The notes under the pieces were generated by a model. It saw nothing but the letters and a program-made list of their open reading frames with translations, had not been told where the DNA came from and did not search any database. Source: Flavobacteriales bacterium (lineage in GTDB: Bacteria; Bacteroidota; Bacteroidia; Flavobacteriales; Flavobacteriaceae). From it: DNA of 45,260 nucleotides. The translations under genes and the position numbers were made by a program. Within the stretch, counting starts at the first letter, position 1. Every line of letters starts with the position of its first letter. This document shows, one piece after another, positions 36,386 through 45,000 of the stretch. Location: the NCBI GenBank assembly GCA_027066365.1, contig JAMONV010000027.1, forward strand, positions 1 to 45,260, written 5' to 3'.

Positions 36386-37801
36386 ATGAGTAACCAAAGT
36401 AACGAGAGTTTCCGCGATAGTATCGGAACAATCACGAAAGAAGGGAAACGTAACTGGATTTATCCCAAAAAACCCAAAGGACGTTTCTATACACGCCGAA
36501 CCGTTTTAAGTATTATTCTTTTGGGCTTGTTCTTTATCGGGCCATGGATTAAAACCAACGGCGAGCAATATTTTTTATTCGACATACTGGGACGACGCTT
36601 TCATATTTTCGGGCGTCCGTTTTATCCGCAAGATTTTTACTTGCTTGCATTGGGCGGCGTAACCACGGTCGTGTTCATCGTTTTATTCACGGTTATATAC
36701 GGACGTATTTTCTGCGGTTGGTTATGCCCCCAAACCTTATTCTTGGAAATGCTTTTCCGGAAAATCGAATACGCCATTGAAGGAGACCGTCCCAAACAAA
36801 TGAAACTCGATCGAATGCCTTGGAACGCGGAAAAAATCCGTAAAAAAGGCTTGAAATGGTTTGTTTTCTATCTGGTATCTATCGCCATCACCACCACCAT
36901 GTGGGCTTATGTGGCCGGTGCCGATTATGTATTGGAATTTTGGAAAAATCCCTTCAAACATCCGCAAGCACTAGCCATATACATTGCGTTTACAACGGTA
37001 TTTTACTTCGTTTATGCTTGGTTCCGCGAACAGGTTTGTATCATCGTGTGCCCCTATGGAAGATTGCAAGGTGTTTTGACCGACGAAAATACCATTTTGG
37101 TTACATACGATTATAAGCGCGGCGAAAAACGCGGCCCCATGCGTAAGGGACAAAACCGTGAAGAACTCGGCATGGGCGATTGTATTGATTGTAAACAGTG
37201 TGTGCATGTTTGTCCTACGGGTATCGATATCCGCAACGGAACCCAAATGGAATGTATCAACTGTACGGCGTGTATGGACGCTTGTGATGCCGTTATGGAC
37301 AGTATCGGAAAACCGCGCGGGTTGATTCGTTATGCATCGAAAGTAAGCATCGAACAGGGTACTCAAAAAATATTTACACCGCGCGTCCGCTTCTACACGG
37401 TCATTCTAACCGTTTTGTTCAGCGTTTTGGTGGCGTTGTTTGTAATGCGTCCCAGCGTGGATTTGAAAGTAATGCGTCAACGTGGCGTGGTTTATATCGA
37501 AATGCCGGGCGATAAAATCAGGAATTTATATGAAGCCACGCTGATCAACAAATCCGGGAAACCCTATGACAATCTTCAAATCAAATTGATTAAACCGGAA
37601 GATTGGCAAGCCGAAATAGAAGCCAGCGGCGAATCGGAGCAGATTAAGTTGAAGAAAGAAGACGTGCAACAACTTACCTTGAGCATTACCGTGCCGCGCA
37701 AAGAGGCACAAGGTAAAAACGAAATTGTCATCGGGGTATTCGATAAAAACGGAAAAAAACTGGATACTTATAAAACCACCTTTATCGGTCCTGTTGACTA
37801 A
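36386..37801 (+). CDS. ccoG: cbb3 oxidase accessory protein CcoG (FixG/RdxA)
   Basis: CcoG is a membrane iron-sulfur protein that helps reduce copper during cbb3 assembly. The 471-residue protein has several membrane helices, CGWLCP (110-115) and Cys218/Cys222 (CIIVCP) between them, then two 4Fe-4S clusters: Cys266, 269, 272 and 276, and Cys290, 293, 296 and 300. An Ig-like C-terminal periplasmic domain (about 370-471) follows, as usual for the family. It lies 83 bases after ccoP with a hairpin between. Confidence 0.95.
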   Translation: MSNQSNESFRDSIGTITKEGKRNWIYPKKPKGRFYTRRTVLSIILLGLFFIGPWIKTNGEQYFLFDILGRRFHIFGRPFYPQDFYLLALGGVTTVVFIVLFTVIYGRIFCGWLCPQTLFLEMLFRKIEYAIEGDRPKQMKLDRMPWNAEKIRKKGLKWFVFYLVSIAITTTMWAYVAGADYVLEFWKNPFKHPQALAIYIAFTTVFYFVYAWFREQVCIIVCPYGRLQGVLTDENTILVTYDYKRGEKRGPMRKGQNREELGMGDCIDCKQCVHVCPTGIDIRNGTQMECINCTACMDACDAVMDSIGKPRGLIRYASKVSIEQGTQKIFTPRVRFYTVILTVLFSVLVALFVMRPSVDLKVMRQRGVVYIEMPGDKIRNLYEATLINKSGKPYDNLQIKLIKPEDWQAEIEASGESEQIKLKKEDVQQLTLSITVPRKEAQGKNEIVIGVFDKNGKKLDTYKTTFIGPVD

Positions 37802-37836
37802 AAGGGTGAATAATCCACCGAATTTGGCTAAATTTG

Positions 37837-37864
37837 AAGCGTCGTTCCCTAACGAACGACGCTT
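37837..37864 (+). terminator. Hairpin between ccoG and ccoH
   Basis: AAGCGTCGTTC (37837-37847) pairs with GAACGACGCTT (37854-37864) over loop CCTAAC, 11 base pairs, followed by TAAAAT. The T-tract is poor, so it may act as a processing or stability element more than a terminator. Confidence 0.6.
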
Positions 37865-37878
37865 TAAAATCATGCGAC

Positions 37879-38340
37879 ATGAAAAAATTCAAATGGAATT
37901 GGGGCTGGTCGTTACTGACGGTTTTTGTATTGTTTGTTATAATTTTTTCCTATGTTTTTTATTTGTCTATAAAACATTTGAAAAACGACGAATTATTTGA
38001 AGAAAATTACTATGAAGCGGAACTGAAATACGGCGAAATTTTAGACCAAAAACACCGAGCCGACACGATGCGTATTGCCGTGAAAATTCACTTGAAAAAA
38101 AACGGTATTCAAATTCAATTTCCGCCTTATTACCCGCCTGAAAAAGTCGAGGGAACCTTGACGCTCTATCGCCCTAATAAAAAACTTTTCGATAAAAACA
38201 TTCCGGTCAACCTCGATTCAAATCGTATGCTATTCGTTCCGGGAGATAGTTTATTGCCGGGGCGATGGGATATTCATCTGAAATGGAAGCTGGACAGTCT
38301 TGGATATTACCTCGAAAAACCAATTATGTGGCAAGAATGA
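37879..38340 (+). CDS. ccoH: cbb3 oxidase assembly protein CcoH (FixH)
   Basis: The 153-residue protein has one N-terminal membrane helix after the MKKFKWNWGW start (helix about 9-33) and a periplasmic domain beginning with NYYEAELKYGEILDQKHRA, matching FixH/CcoH. CcoH stays with the oxidase during and after assembly. I start it at 37879 rather than 37834 because the family begins MK-F-W-WGW and the earlier frame runs through the hairpin. It ends the cbb3 locus. Confidence 0.92.
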   Translation: MKKFKWNWGWSLLTVFVLFVIIFSYVFYLSIKHLKNDELFEENYYEAELKYGEILDQKHRADTMRIAVKIHLKKNGIQIQFPPYYPPEKVEGTLTLYRPNKKLFDKNIPVNLDSNRMLFVPGDSLLPGRWDIHLKWKLDSLGYYLEKPIMWQE

Positions 38341-38406
38341 AAAAGTCTTTGGATATTCCGTTTTTTTTTTATAAAATTGCTTATTGAAACTGAAAAACAT
38401 TGAACC

Positions 38407-38778
38407 ATGAAAAAAATACTCGTTTTGGTATTCCTTTTGGCGGCTTTTGGAGTAAAAGCACAGGACTATGCACGTCAATTTGACGTAAACAAATATGCCG
38501 ACCAATTGACACAAGACATCTTCGAATTAACCGGCATTCAAGATGAAGCCATGCAACAAAAAATCGAAATCAAAGTTTACAATTATGCCAGAAGTATTCG
38601 TAAGCATTTGATTTTATTTGAACAGGAAGGCAATTTAAAAGGTAAAACCCTGGAGGAAGCTATTGCCAGCGTTAAAAGCGAAGCGGATAATGCCACTAAA
38701 TTTTCGTTCTACCTTAAACGCTGGTTGAATGAAGATCAATATGCCAAGCTGGTGGAAGCCGGCATTGTTTCAAAATGA
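38407..38778 (+). CDS. Small secreted helical protein of unknown function
   Basis: The 123-residue protein has a signal peptide (about 1-20, ending GVKAQ) and a mature part that is predicted mostly helical and charged, for example QDEAMQQKIEIKVYNYARSI. There is no Cys and no lipobox, so it is periplasmic or secreted. No type IX sorting domain is present. It lies 66 bases after ccoH and has its own strong terminator. I recognise no family; proximity to ccoH could be chance. Confidence 0.75.
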   Translation: MKKILVLVFLLAAFGVKAQDYARQFDVNKYADQLTQDIFELTGIQDEAMQQKIEIKVYNYARSIRKHLILFEQEGNLKGKTLEEAIASVKSEADNATKFSFYLKRWLNEDQYAKLVEAGIVSK

Positions 38779-38798
38779 TATTAATCGGATAAAAGCTT

Positions 38799-38827
38799 AA
38801 AGCCGCCCTTGGGATGAGGGCGGTTTT
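38799..38827 (+). terminator. Intrinsic terminator
   Basis: AAAGCCGCCCT (38799-38809) pairs with AGGGCGGTTTT (38817-38827) with one G-T pair over a 7-base loop, followed by further Ts. Confidence 0.88.
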
Positions 38828-38853
38828 TTGTTCAAAAAAAATACCGAAAGTCC

Positions 38854-39591
38854 ATGCATATCGCAGGAAAAAACGCTGTCATAGCCGCATTGGAAAGCGG
38901 ACAAATCATACGTAAGGTGTTTATTAAAAAATCGTCAGCCTCCCGTTTTGAAAAACTTATAGAAGAGCTAAGGGGAAAAACCATTCCGGTAAGTTTGGTT
39001 CCCGCCGAAAAACTAAATCGATTATATCGGCAGGGCAATCATGGCGGCATCATAGCTGAAATATCTCCTGTTACATTCCAATCGCTGGAAACTATCATCA
39101 AGAGCGCATTTGAGCAAACAACCAAACCGGTTTTTCTTTTGCTCGACGGCATTACTGATACACGCAATTTGGGCGCCATTATACGTTCCGCTGCGGCTTT
39201 CGGTGTAAACGGAGTAATTTTGCCGGCTCACAGGTCGGCTGCCGTTTCGGGTGAAACCGTTAAAATGTCGGCGGGAGCTATTTTTAAAATGCCCATGGTG
39301 AGGGTAAATCATTTGAAAGATGCTGTTTTTTACTTGCAAGCCGAAGGCGTGGAAATCGTGGCGGCTACCGAAAAGACTTCGAACAAATTATCCGATCATT
39401 CTTTTGAAAAACCCATTGGGTTAATCATGGGAGACGAACATAAAGGTATTGGGTCTTTTTTGCTAAAACAAGCCGATAGTGTGCTGAAAATTCCTATGGA
39501 ATCCGGTGTTGATTCATTGAATGTTTCCGTAGCCACGGCTATTTTTCTCTATGAAATTTACCGTCGGAAATTATCGTTTCAGTCAAAATGA
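38854..39591 (+). CDS. rlmB: RlmB-type 23S rRNA 2'-O-methyltransferase
   Basis: The 245-residue protein has an N-terminal RNA-binding domain (HIAGKNAVIAALESGQIIRK, with a GNHGGIIAEI segment) and a SPOUT domain with DGITDTRNLGAIIRSAAAFG, IMGDEHKGIG and ESGVDSLNVSVATAIFLYE, the three AdoMet knot motifs. It matches RlmB, which methylates a guanosine ribose in the peptidyl-transferase region of 23S rRNA. A shorter TrmH-like paralogue is at 14686. Its last 13 bases overlap the convergent DUF3108 gene. Confidence 0.93.
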   Translation: MHIAGKNAVIAALESGQIIRKVFIKKSSASRFEKLIEELRGKTIPVSLVPAEKLNRLYRQGNHGGIIAEISPVTFQSLETIIKSAFEQTTKPVFLLLDGITDTRNLGAIIRSAAAFGVNGVILPAHRSAAVSGETVKMSAGAIFKMPMVRVNHLKDAVFYLQAEGVEIVAATEKTSNKLSDHSFEKPIGLIMGDEHKGIGSFLLKQADSVLKIPMESGVDSLNVSVATAIFLYEIYRRKLSFQSK

Positions 39592-40340
39592 ATGGGATAT
39601 TTCAGGTTTTTAAATTCAATTAAATCGGCTTTGATGCTTCCGACCAAGATTTTTGCCTTGATGCGAATGGGGATTTTGTTTTCATCATCGGAAACCCAAA
39701 CGGTTAAGCTTTCGTCTTCCTTAAAAACCCTTCCGGATTGAACGTAAGGTCTTAAAACAAGCGTTTTGATTTTTCCGAAGCGCGTCGAGATGATTTTTCT
39801 TCCTAAAATTTTCATTTTGAAATGGAATACTTCGCCGTCGAAAAATAAATCTTGCTCGATAAAATCGCCTTTTTTCAAACGGGAAGTATCGATATTGCGT
39901 AAAGCATAGTAGGCCGAAAGCATATCCTGAATTCCATCGGGGATTTTAAATTTGTTTACTTTCACTTTCAGGTGATCAATTACTTGTAGCATGTTTTGTT
40001 CATGATGAAAAATATATTCGACATGTTTATGATAATTTCCTTCTTTAATGTGTCTGATAAAGCGTTGAGGACGGTTTTGTTCGTCAAACCATGTTTCATA
40101 CAAATCGTCGATATCCATCACCATCGATGAAACCGAAGAACTGTAGCCTTTGCCGATGGCATGAAAAACTTTGCGGCCGCCCATATTTTCTTCTTTCAAT
40201 TGTAATGTTGCATATCCGGCATTAAAGAAAAAATAATGAATGCGGTATTTCAAAAATTCTCCGTCCTTGTAGGCCTGCGCCGATAGAGCAGAGACAAAAT
40301 TAAGCATGACACCGAATAAAACAAGTCGATATTTTTTCAT
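39579..40340 (-). CDS. DUF3108 domain periplasmic protein
   Basis: The 253-residue protein has a signal peptide ending LSAQAYKDGE and a DUF3108 domain: LKYRIHYFFFNAGYATL near the start, and DDLYETWFDEQNRPQRFIRHI and DENKIPIRIKAKILVGSIKADL later. The family is beta-rich and probably binds lipid or lipoprotein in the envelope; its role is unknown. It lies 5 bases downstream of the patatin gene, so the two are likely co-transcribed, and its 3' end overlaps rlmB. Confidence 0.9.
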   Translation of the reverse strand: MKKYRLVLFGVMLNFVSALSAQAYKDGEFLKYRIHYFFFNAGYATLQLKEENMGGRKVFHAIGKGYSSSVSSMVMDIDDLYETWFDEQNRPQRFIRHIKEGNYHKHVEYIFHHEQNMLQVIDHLKVKVNKFKIPDGIQDMLSAYYALRNIDTSRLKKGDFIEQDLFFDGEVFHFKMKILGRKIISTRFGKIKTLVLRPYVQSGRVFKEDESLTVWVSDDENKIPIRIKAKILVGSIKADLIEFKNLKYPIHFD

Positions 40341-40345
40341 AAGCT

Positions 40346-42547
40346 TTAAAAATAAAATCCTAATGTAAAATTGAAATATTGTTTTTTGGAACCGGGTTCC
40401 AGAGCATAAGATACAAAAATGGGGCCAAAAAAGCTTTTAAATCCGTATCGCCAATAAATATTGTAGTAGGGTAAATAGGTATGGAAGCGTTTTGGGGTGG
40501 GTTTTTCCAATAAAATTCCTTGCAGGCCGGTGTAGAAATGGTGGTTTTTTTTCCATTTGAAGTGTAATTGGGGTTGAAACCGGATATAAGATAGCGCCGA
40601 AAGGTTAAAATAATCACGACTGAAGAAAGGTATGATGTGAATATTTTTTAAATCTCTTTCGATTCCGCCGAAATAAAACCGGTGTGCCGCTGAAACCTTA
40701 TCGGTGGAGAATCCTGCTTGTAAAATATATGATGCGCTCACTTTGCGGTGTTGTTTGTGTGCTTCGATAGTTAAGACGGCCGTTTGGAAAGAAGTGCCGG
40801 GTGTCGGCCGGTTCAAGTCGAAAAAGTTATTTCCTCGAAGGGCGATTTTGATCCCGTTTGAAGGAAAATAAAAATTATCCAAATCGTCATAATAAAAATC
40901 CACAAAAGCGGTAAAAAAATGTTGTTTTTCAAAGAAAAATTTTTGATTTTTATCCGGTTGTGAAAAAACCGTGGTAAACATGCGGACTTGTTTGTGCTCA
41001 AAACCCGCTTTTAAATTCATTTGCGTAGGAAAAGTCACGAGAAAAAAAATCCGGTTGCTCCATTCGTTCCAATGCAGATCCAAATTATTGAAGGATGGAT
41101 CGGGGACATCGGGTAACATGATCTTATAGGGAACGGAACGAATCAATTGATTTAAATCGCTCGAAAAACCGTATCCGAAATGATAACCGTTGTCCCGGAT
41201 ATAAGAGAAACGGTATTGGATGGGGTCGCCTAAAATTAATTCGAAATCGGCGATACCCGATCGATTGAAAGGACGCCGGAAGGTGATTCCCGCCAAAATA
41301 TTGATTTTATACAAGGGGGAATAGCGAAAACCGGTTTTGAATTTGGCTCTGACGGGGTTTGTAACGGGCTGAATAACTAAGGTGTCGCCGTGTAATATAC
41401 TATATAAAATTTGTAGATAATCGCCGGTTCCGTATAAATAATTGATTCCGGCTTCGAATTGTTGATAGCTGATTTTCTTTTTTTCTTTGAAGCCTGTTTT
41501 CCAAAGTAAATGGTCTCGGTCGATAAAAGTGTCGGATTGGATGATGATTTTGGAAAAATAAAGCGAATCGGGATGTCCGGGGTGCAAGCGGGTGGGTTTC
41601 GGACTTTTCCCGGATAATTTTTGCAATATGGCTTGGTATTTGATAGTTGCTTCATATCCGCGTTTGATCAAGGTGTCCGTGCGGTTGAAATCGGTTACGC
41701 CGAAACCGGAAACATTCGGTCGAATGTATAAATCGGTTTGTTTGATTTTATCCGGATTTTCGGAATAGATATAAAAAGCCGTAATTTGATCGATGATTTT
41801 GGGGATATCGGTGAGCTGATTTTCATTGTATAAAGTTCCTTGAACATCACTTCCGATGATATAACCGGCTCCCATCCGGCGAACGATATCGACGGGGAAG
41901 TTATTGAAGATGCCTCCGTCGGTGTATAGGATTTGGTCGATTTTAACGGGTGCTACAATGGAAGGGAATGCGCTGCTGGCTATGACGGCTTGTGGAATGC
42001 TTCCTTTGGAAAAGATAATGCTTTTGCCATGCACCAAATCGGTTGCCACAAAACGCACGGGAACGGGAAGCGAATCGAAGCTCTTGAGGTATTGGATATT
42101 GAACAGATCCTTGAAAAGGCGGTTGTAGAAAAGCTGGTAGTGCGTTAATCCCCGGGGCAAACTCAAGCTAAAATTACGGGTATTGACCGGAAAATAGAAG
42201 AAAGCATCACGGCCGTTTTCTTTAATATATAAAGGTAAATATCTTCGAGGCAGTTCGTCGGTCATGAATCGATCGAAATCCATGGAACGAAAAATTTGTG
42301 CAATCGCTTGGGGCGAATAGCCTGCGGCATAATAGGCGCCAATGATAGCTCCGATGCTGGTTCCGCTTAAATATTTCGGGTAAATGCCATGTTCTTCCAA
42401 TGCCTGCAATACACCGATATGGGCAAGGCCTTTGGCGCCGCCTCCGCTCAAAGCCAACCCCAAGCGCAAAGAATCCGTTTGTGCCGTTAAAATCAACGGG
42501 CTGAAAAAAAACCAATAAATAAGAAGCAGTAACCCCGATCGTCTCAT
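40346..42547 (-). CDS. Patatin-like phospholipase with outer-membrane barrel
   Basis: The 733-residue protein has a signal peptide (about 1-22), a patatin domain with oxyanion motif GGGAKG (35-40), nucleophile GTSIG (Ser64) and Asp210 in TDGGIFNNFP, forming the Ser-Asp dyad. A POTRA-like region (about 320-370) follows, then a C-terminal beta barrel of about 350 residues ending FNFTLGFYF with a terminal Phe. This is the architecture of PlpD/FplA type Vd proteins, whose lipase is surface-exposed or released. In Bacteroidota the catalytic part may stay periplasmic. Substrate is presumably phospholipid. A DUF3108 gene follows 5 bases downstream. Confidence 0.93.
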   Translation of the reverse strand: MRRSGLLLLIYWFFFSPLILTAQTDSLRLGLALSGGGAKGLAHIGVLQALEEHGIYPKYLSGTSIGAIIGAYYAAGYSPQAIAQIFRSMDFDRFMTDELPRRYLPLYIKENGRDAFFYFPVNTRNFSLSLPRGLTHYQLFYNRLFKDLFNIQYLKSFDSLPVPVRFVATDLVHGKSIIFSKGSIPQAVIASSAFPSIVAPVKIDQILYTDGGIFNNFPVDIVRRMGAGYIIGSDVQGTLYNENQLTDIPKIIDQITAFYIYSENPDKIKQTDLYIRPNVSGFGVTDFNRTDTLIKRGYEATIKYQAILQKLSGKSPKPTRLHPGHPDSLYFSKIIIQSDTFIDRDHLLWKTGFKEKKKISYQQFEAGINYLYGTGDYLQILYSILHGDTLVIQPVTNPVRAKFKTGFRYSPLYKINILAGITFRRPFNRSGIADFELILGDPIQYRFSYIRDNGYHFGYGFSSDLNQLIRSVPYKIMLPDVPDPSFNNLDLHWNEWSNRIFFLVTFPTQMNLKAGFEHKQVRMFTTVFSQPDKNQKFFFEKQHFFTAFVDFYYDDLDNFYFPSNGIKIALRGNNFFDLNRPTPGTSFQTAVLTIEAHKQHRKVSASYILQAGFSTDKVSAAHRFYFGGIERDLKNIHIIPFFSRDYFNLSALSYIRFQPQLHFKWKKNHHFYTGLQGILLEKPTPKRFHTYLPYYNIYWRYGFKSFFGPIFVSYALEPGSKKQYFNFTLGFYF

Positions 42548-42552
42548 TAGGT

Positions 42553-42560
42553 CAAAGATA
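42553..42560 (-). promoter_or_regulatory. -7 box very close to the patatin gene start
   Basis: On the minus strand it reads TATCTTTG, matching TAnnTTTG, and ends 5 bases before the ATG at 42547. No -33 element is clear in the A+T-rich sequence upstream. If used, the mRNA would be almost leaderless. Confidence 0.4.
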
Positions 42561-42643
42561 ATAATTTTTTAATAATTTTTAGACATAAGGCTAATATAAA
42601 TCAAAACATGATTTCTTCTCAAAAAAAATAAAACATGACAAAA

Positions 42644-42653
42644 AACAGCTGTT
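42644..42653. promoter_or_regulatory. Ten-base palindrome overlapping the gdhA -33 element
   Basis: AACAGCTGTT is a perfect palindrome whose right end overlaps the TTG at 42652-42654. Its position would suit an operator for gdhA, but ten bases can occur by chance. Confidence 0.35.
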
Positions 42654-42679
42654 GTTGTGGAGGCGTTCTTATATATTTG
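42652..42679 (+). promoter_or_regulatory. Promoter of gdhA
   Basis: TTG (42652-42654), 17 bases, TATATTTG (42672-42679), then the gdhA ATG 33 bases on. It matches the Bacteroidota consensus. Confidence 0.65.
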
Positions 42680-42712
42680 TAAAAAAAATAACCATTAATA
42701 ATTATCATCATT

Positions 42713-44056
42713 ATGGATACAAAAGTTAAAGCTTTCATGGATTACGCGAAGCAGCGTAATAGTCATGAGCCGGAATTTCTTCAAGCCGTTTACGAAGTGG
42801 CCGAAACGGTGCTGCCTTTCATAGAAGAAAATCCCAAATATAAGGGTAAAATGCTCCTTGAACGAATGATCGAACCCGAACGGGTGGTGATGTTCCGCGT
42901 TCCTTGGGTGGACGATCAAGGCAATTTGCAAATCAATCGCGGATATCGTGTGGAATTCAATTCTGCCATTGGACCTTATAAAGGAGGTTTGCGTTTTCAT
43001 CCGACGGTTAATTTGAGTATTTTGAAATTTCTCGGTTTCGAGCAGGTATTTAAAAATGCGTTGACCACCCTTCCCATGGGTGGAGGCAAAGGTGGTAGCG
43101 ATTTCGACCCGAAGGGTAAATCAGATGCCGAAGTTATGCGTTTTTGTCAAGCGTTCATGAGCGAACTTTATCGTCATATCGGACCCAATACGGATGTGCC
43201 GGCAGGTGATATCGGTGTTGGCGGACGTGAAATCGGATATTTGTTCGGAATGTATAAAAAACTCAAAAATGAATTTACGGGTGTATTAACCGGTAAAGGT
43301 CTTTCCTACGGTGGTTCGCTATTGCGTCCCGAAGCTACGGGTTACGGGCTGGTTTATTTCGCTCAAACCATGCTCGGCACCAAGGGAGAATCTTTTGAAG
43401 GTAAAAAAGTATTGGTTTCCGGTTCCGGTAATGTAGCCCAATATGCCACCGAAAAAGTGATCCAATTGGGTGGTAAAGTATTAACCCTGTCCGATTCCAA
43501 CGGTTATATTTACGATCCGGATGGTATCAACGAAGAAAAATTGGCTTTTGTTATGCACTTGAAAAACGTTCGTCGCGGACGTATTAAAGAATACGTGGAA
43601 AAATATCCTTCCGCCCGGTATTATCCGAATGAACGTCCTTGGGGTGTGCCTGCAGACATCGCTTTGCCTTGTGCTACACAAAACGAAATCGACGGTAAAG
43701 ATGCTCAAAAACTCATAGACAATGGTGTGATGTGCGTTGCAGAAGGAGCCAATATGCCGACAACACCCGAAGGAATTGAAATCTTCCAAAAAGCAAAAAT
43801 TCTTTATTCGCCGGGTAAGGCTTCCAATGCCGGAGGTGTGGCTGTCTCGGGACTTGAAATGAGTCAAAATTCCATCCGTTTGCAATGGACACGCGAAGAA
43901 GTGGATGCCAAATTACAACAAATCATGAATAATATTCATCATTCTTGTGTGGAATACGGAACCGATCCGGACGGATATGTGAATTATGTTCGTGGTGCCA
44001 ATATCGCCGGGTTTGTCAAAGTTGCCGATGCTATGCTGGCACAAGGCGTGGTTTAA
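42713..44056 (+). CDS. gdhA: Hexameric glutamate dehydrogenase, probably NADP-specific
   Basis: It interconverts glutamate with 2-oxoglutarate and ammonia. The 447-residue product is the size of the bacterial hexameric class. It has KGGLRFHPTVNLSILKFLGF and PMGGGKGGSDFDPKGKS, which include the active-site lysines, PAGDIGVGGREIGYLFG, and the Rossmann segment VLVSGSGNVAQYA. The length and motifs favour the NADP-using, ammonia-assimilating type; cofactor use is inferred. It has its own promoter and a bidirectional terminator. Confidence 0.96.
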   Translation: MDTKVKAFMDYAKQRNSHEPEFLQAVYEVAETVLPFIEENPKYKGKMLLERMIEPERVVMFRVPWVDDQGNLQINRGYRVEFNSAIGPYKGGLRFHPTVNLSILKFLGFEQVFKNALTTLPMGGGKGGSDFDPKGKSDAEVMRFCQAFMSELYRHIGPNTDVPAGDIGVGGREIGYLFGMYKKLKNEFTGVLTGKGLSYGGSLLRPEATGYGLVYFAQTMLGTKGESFEGKKVLVSGSGNVAQYATEKVIQLGGKVLTLSDSNGYIYDPDGINEEKLAFVMHLKNVRRGRIKEYVEKYPSARYYPNERPWGVPADIALPCATQNEIDGKDAQKLIDNGVMCVAEGANMPTTPEGIEIFQKAKILYSPGKASNAGGVAVSGLEMSQNSIRLQWTREEVDAKLQQIMNNIHHSCVEYGTDPDGYVNYVRGANIAGFVKVADAMLAQGVV

Positions 44057-44073
44057 TCGTTTTTAATCAAACT

Positions 44074-44109
44074 AAAACCTGCGCGGTGCATTTTCGCCTC
44101 GCAGGTTTT
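44074..44109. terminator. Bidirectional terminator between gdhA and the LigD-type gene
   Basis: AAAACCTGCG (44074-44083) pairs with CGCAGGTTTT (44100-44109), followed by Ts on the plus strand. A-rich sequence on the other side gives T on the minus strand. It lies between convergent genes and can serve both. Confidence 0.8.
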
Positions 44110-44133
44110 TTTATTATCAATTGATTGAAAAAA

Positions 44134-45000
44134 TTAGAGATTTATTCCGGTAGCGGCATTTTCCATTTTCGCCCACGGATCGCCGAGCGCTTTTATTAAT
44201 GAGGGAACGGTTTTTATGGTAAAATCTTGAGGATTTGCGCCGGCTTCCAATATTTCCCATGTAACCGGCATGGAAACGGTTGCCGCATCCGTATGTCGGG
44301 TTCCGTAAACCATGCTAAAAGTTTGAAAAGCGCGATTCCGGTATATATCGATTAATAATTTTCCTTTTCTTCTGTTCTTGCGCACTTCAAGGGTGGTTCC
44401 GGGGATTTTATTCATTAAGAAACGGGCGGCTTTTTCGGCGGCTTTCATGACTAGGTCCACCGTAAAAGAGGGATGAACCGGGCAACAAATATGCAAGCCG
44501 CGTTTCCCGCTGGTTTTCACAAAAGGATGGTATCCCATTTGTTCCAAATAAGGCTTTGCCTCTAAAGCAAAATGCCTGGCCTTTTCAAATCCGCCTTCTT
44601 CGGGGGGGTCGATATCGAAAATCATCAAATCGGGATGATGAAAGTCCGGCTTCCGCACATTGATTACGTGAAACTCCAATGCATGCATCTGCACGAGCCA
44701 AACCAAATCCGCAATATCTTCCAAAATCAAATATCTGACCGGCTTGTGTTTACCCATTTCCATTGTTTGCATCCACCCGGGTGCATAATCCGGTAAATTT
44801 TTCTGAAAAAACGAATAACCGGGTGTTCCGTGCGGATAGCGTATGAAAACCACCGGGCGTCCTTTATTGTGCCGCATTAAAACGGGTTCCATCGACAAAT
44901 AATATTCAATCAAATCGGTTTTGGTATACCCGGTTTTCAAGTAAAGTATTTTATCGGGATGGGTGATTTTTATGGCTTTGTCATTGATTAATTTTATCAT
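44134..45000 (-). CDS. Stand-alone LigD-type polymerase/primase domain
   Basis: The 288-residue protein is a primase-polymerase of the LigD PolDom family, which adds nucleotides at breaks during non-homologous end joining. The catalytic acidic residues appear as FDIDPPE (Asp129, Asp131) and KLLIDIY (Asp218). The TSGKRGLHICCP segment (His170) and THPDKILYL start are family hallmarks. No ligase or nuclease domain is fused, and neither ligD nor ku is in the window, so partners must be encoded elsewhere if this serves end joining. No upstream promoter is clear. Confidence 0.92.
   Translation of the reverse strand: MIKLINDKAIKITHPDKILYLKTGYTKTDLIEYYLSMEPVLMRHNKGRPVVFIRYPHGTPGYSFFQKNLPDYAPGWMQTMEMGKHKPVRYLILEDIADLVWLVQMHALEFHVINVRKPDFHHPDLMIFDIDPPEEGGFEKARHFALEAKPYLEQMGYHPFVKTSGKRGLHICCPVHPSFTVDLVMKAAEKAARFLMNKIPGTTLEVRKNRRKGKLLIDIYRNRAFQTFSMVYGTRHTDAATVSMPVTWEILEAGANPQDFTIKTVPSLIKALGDPWAKMENAATGINL

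Noticed and set aside
37834-37878. Earlier start for ccoH
   Set aside because: The extra 15 residues come from the intergenic hairpin and the family starts at the MKKFKWNWGW segment.
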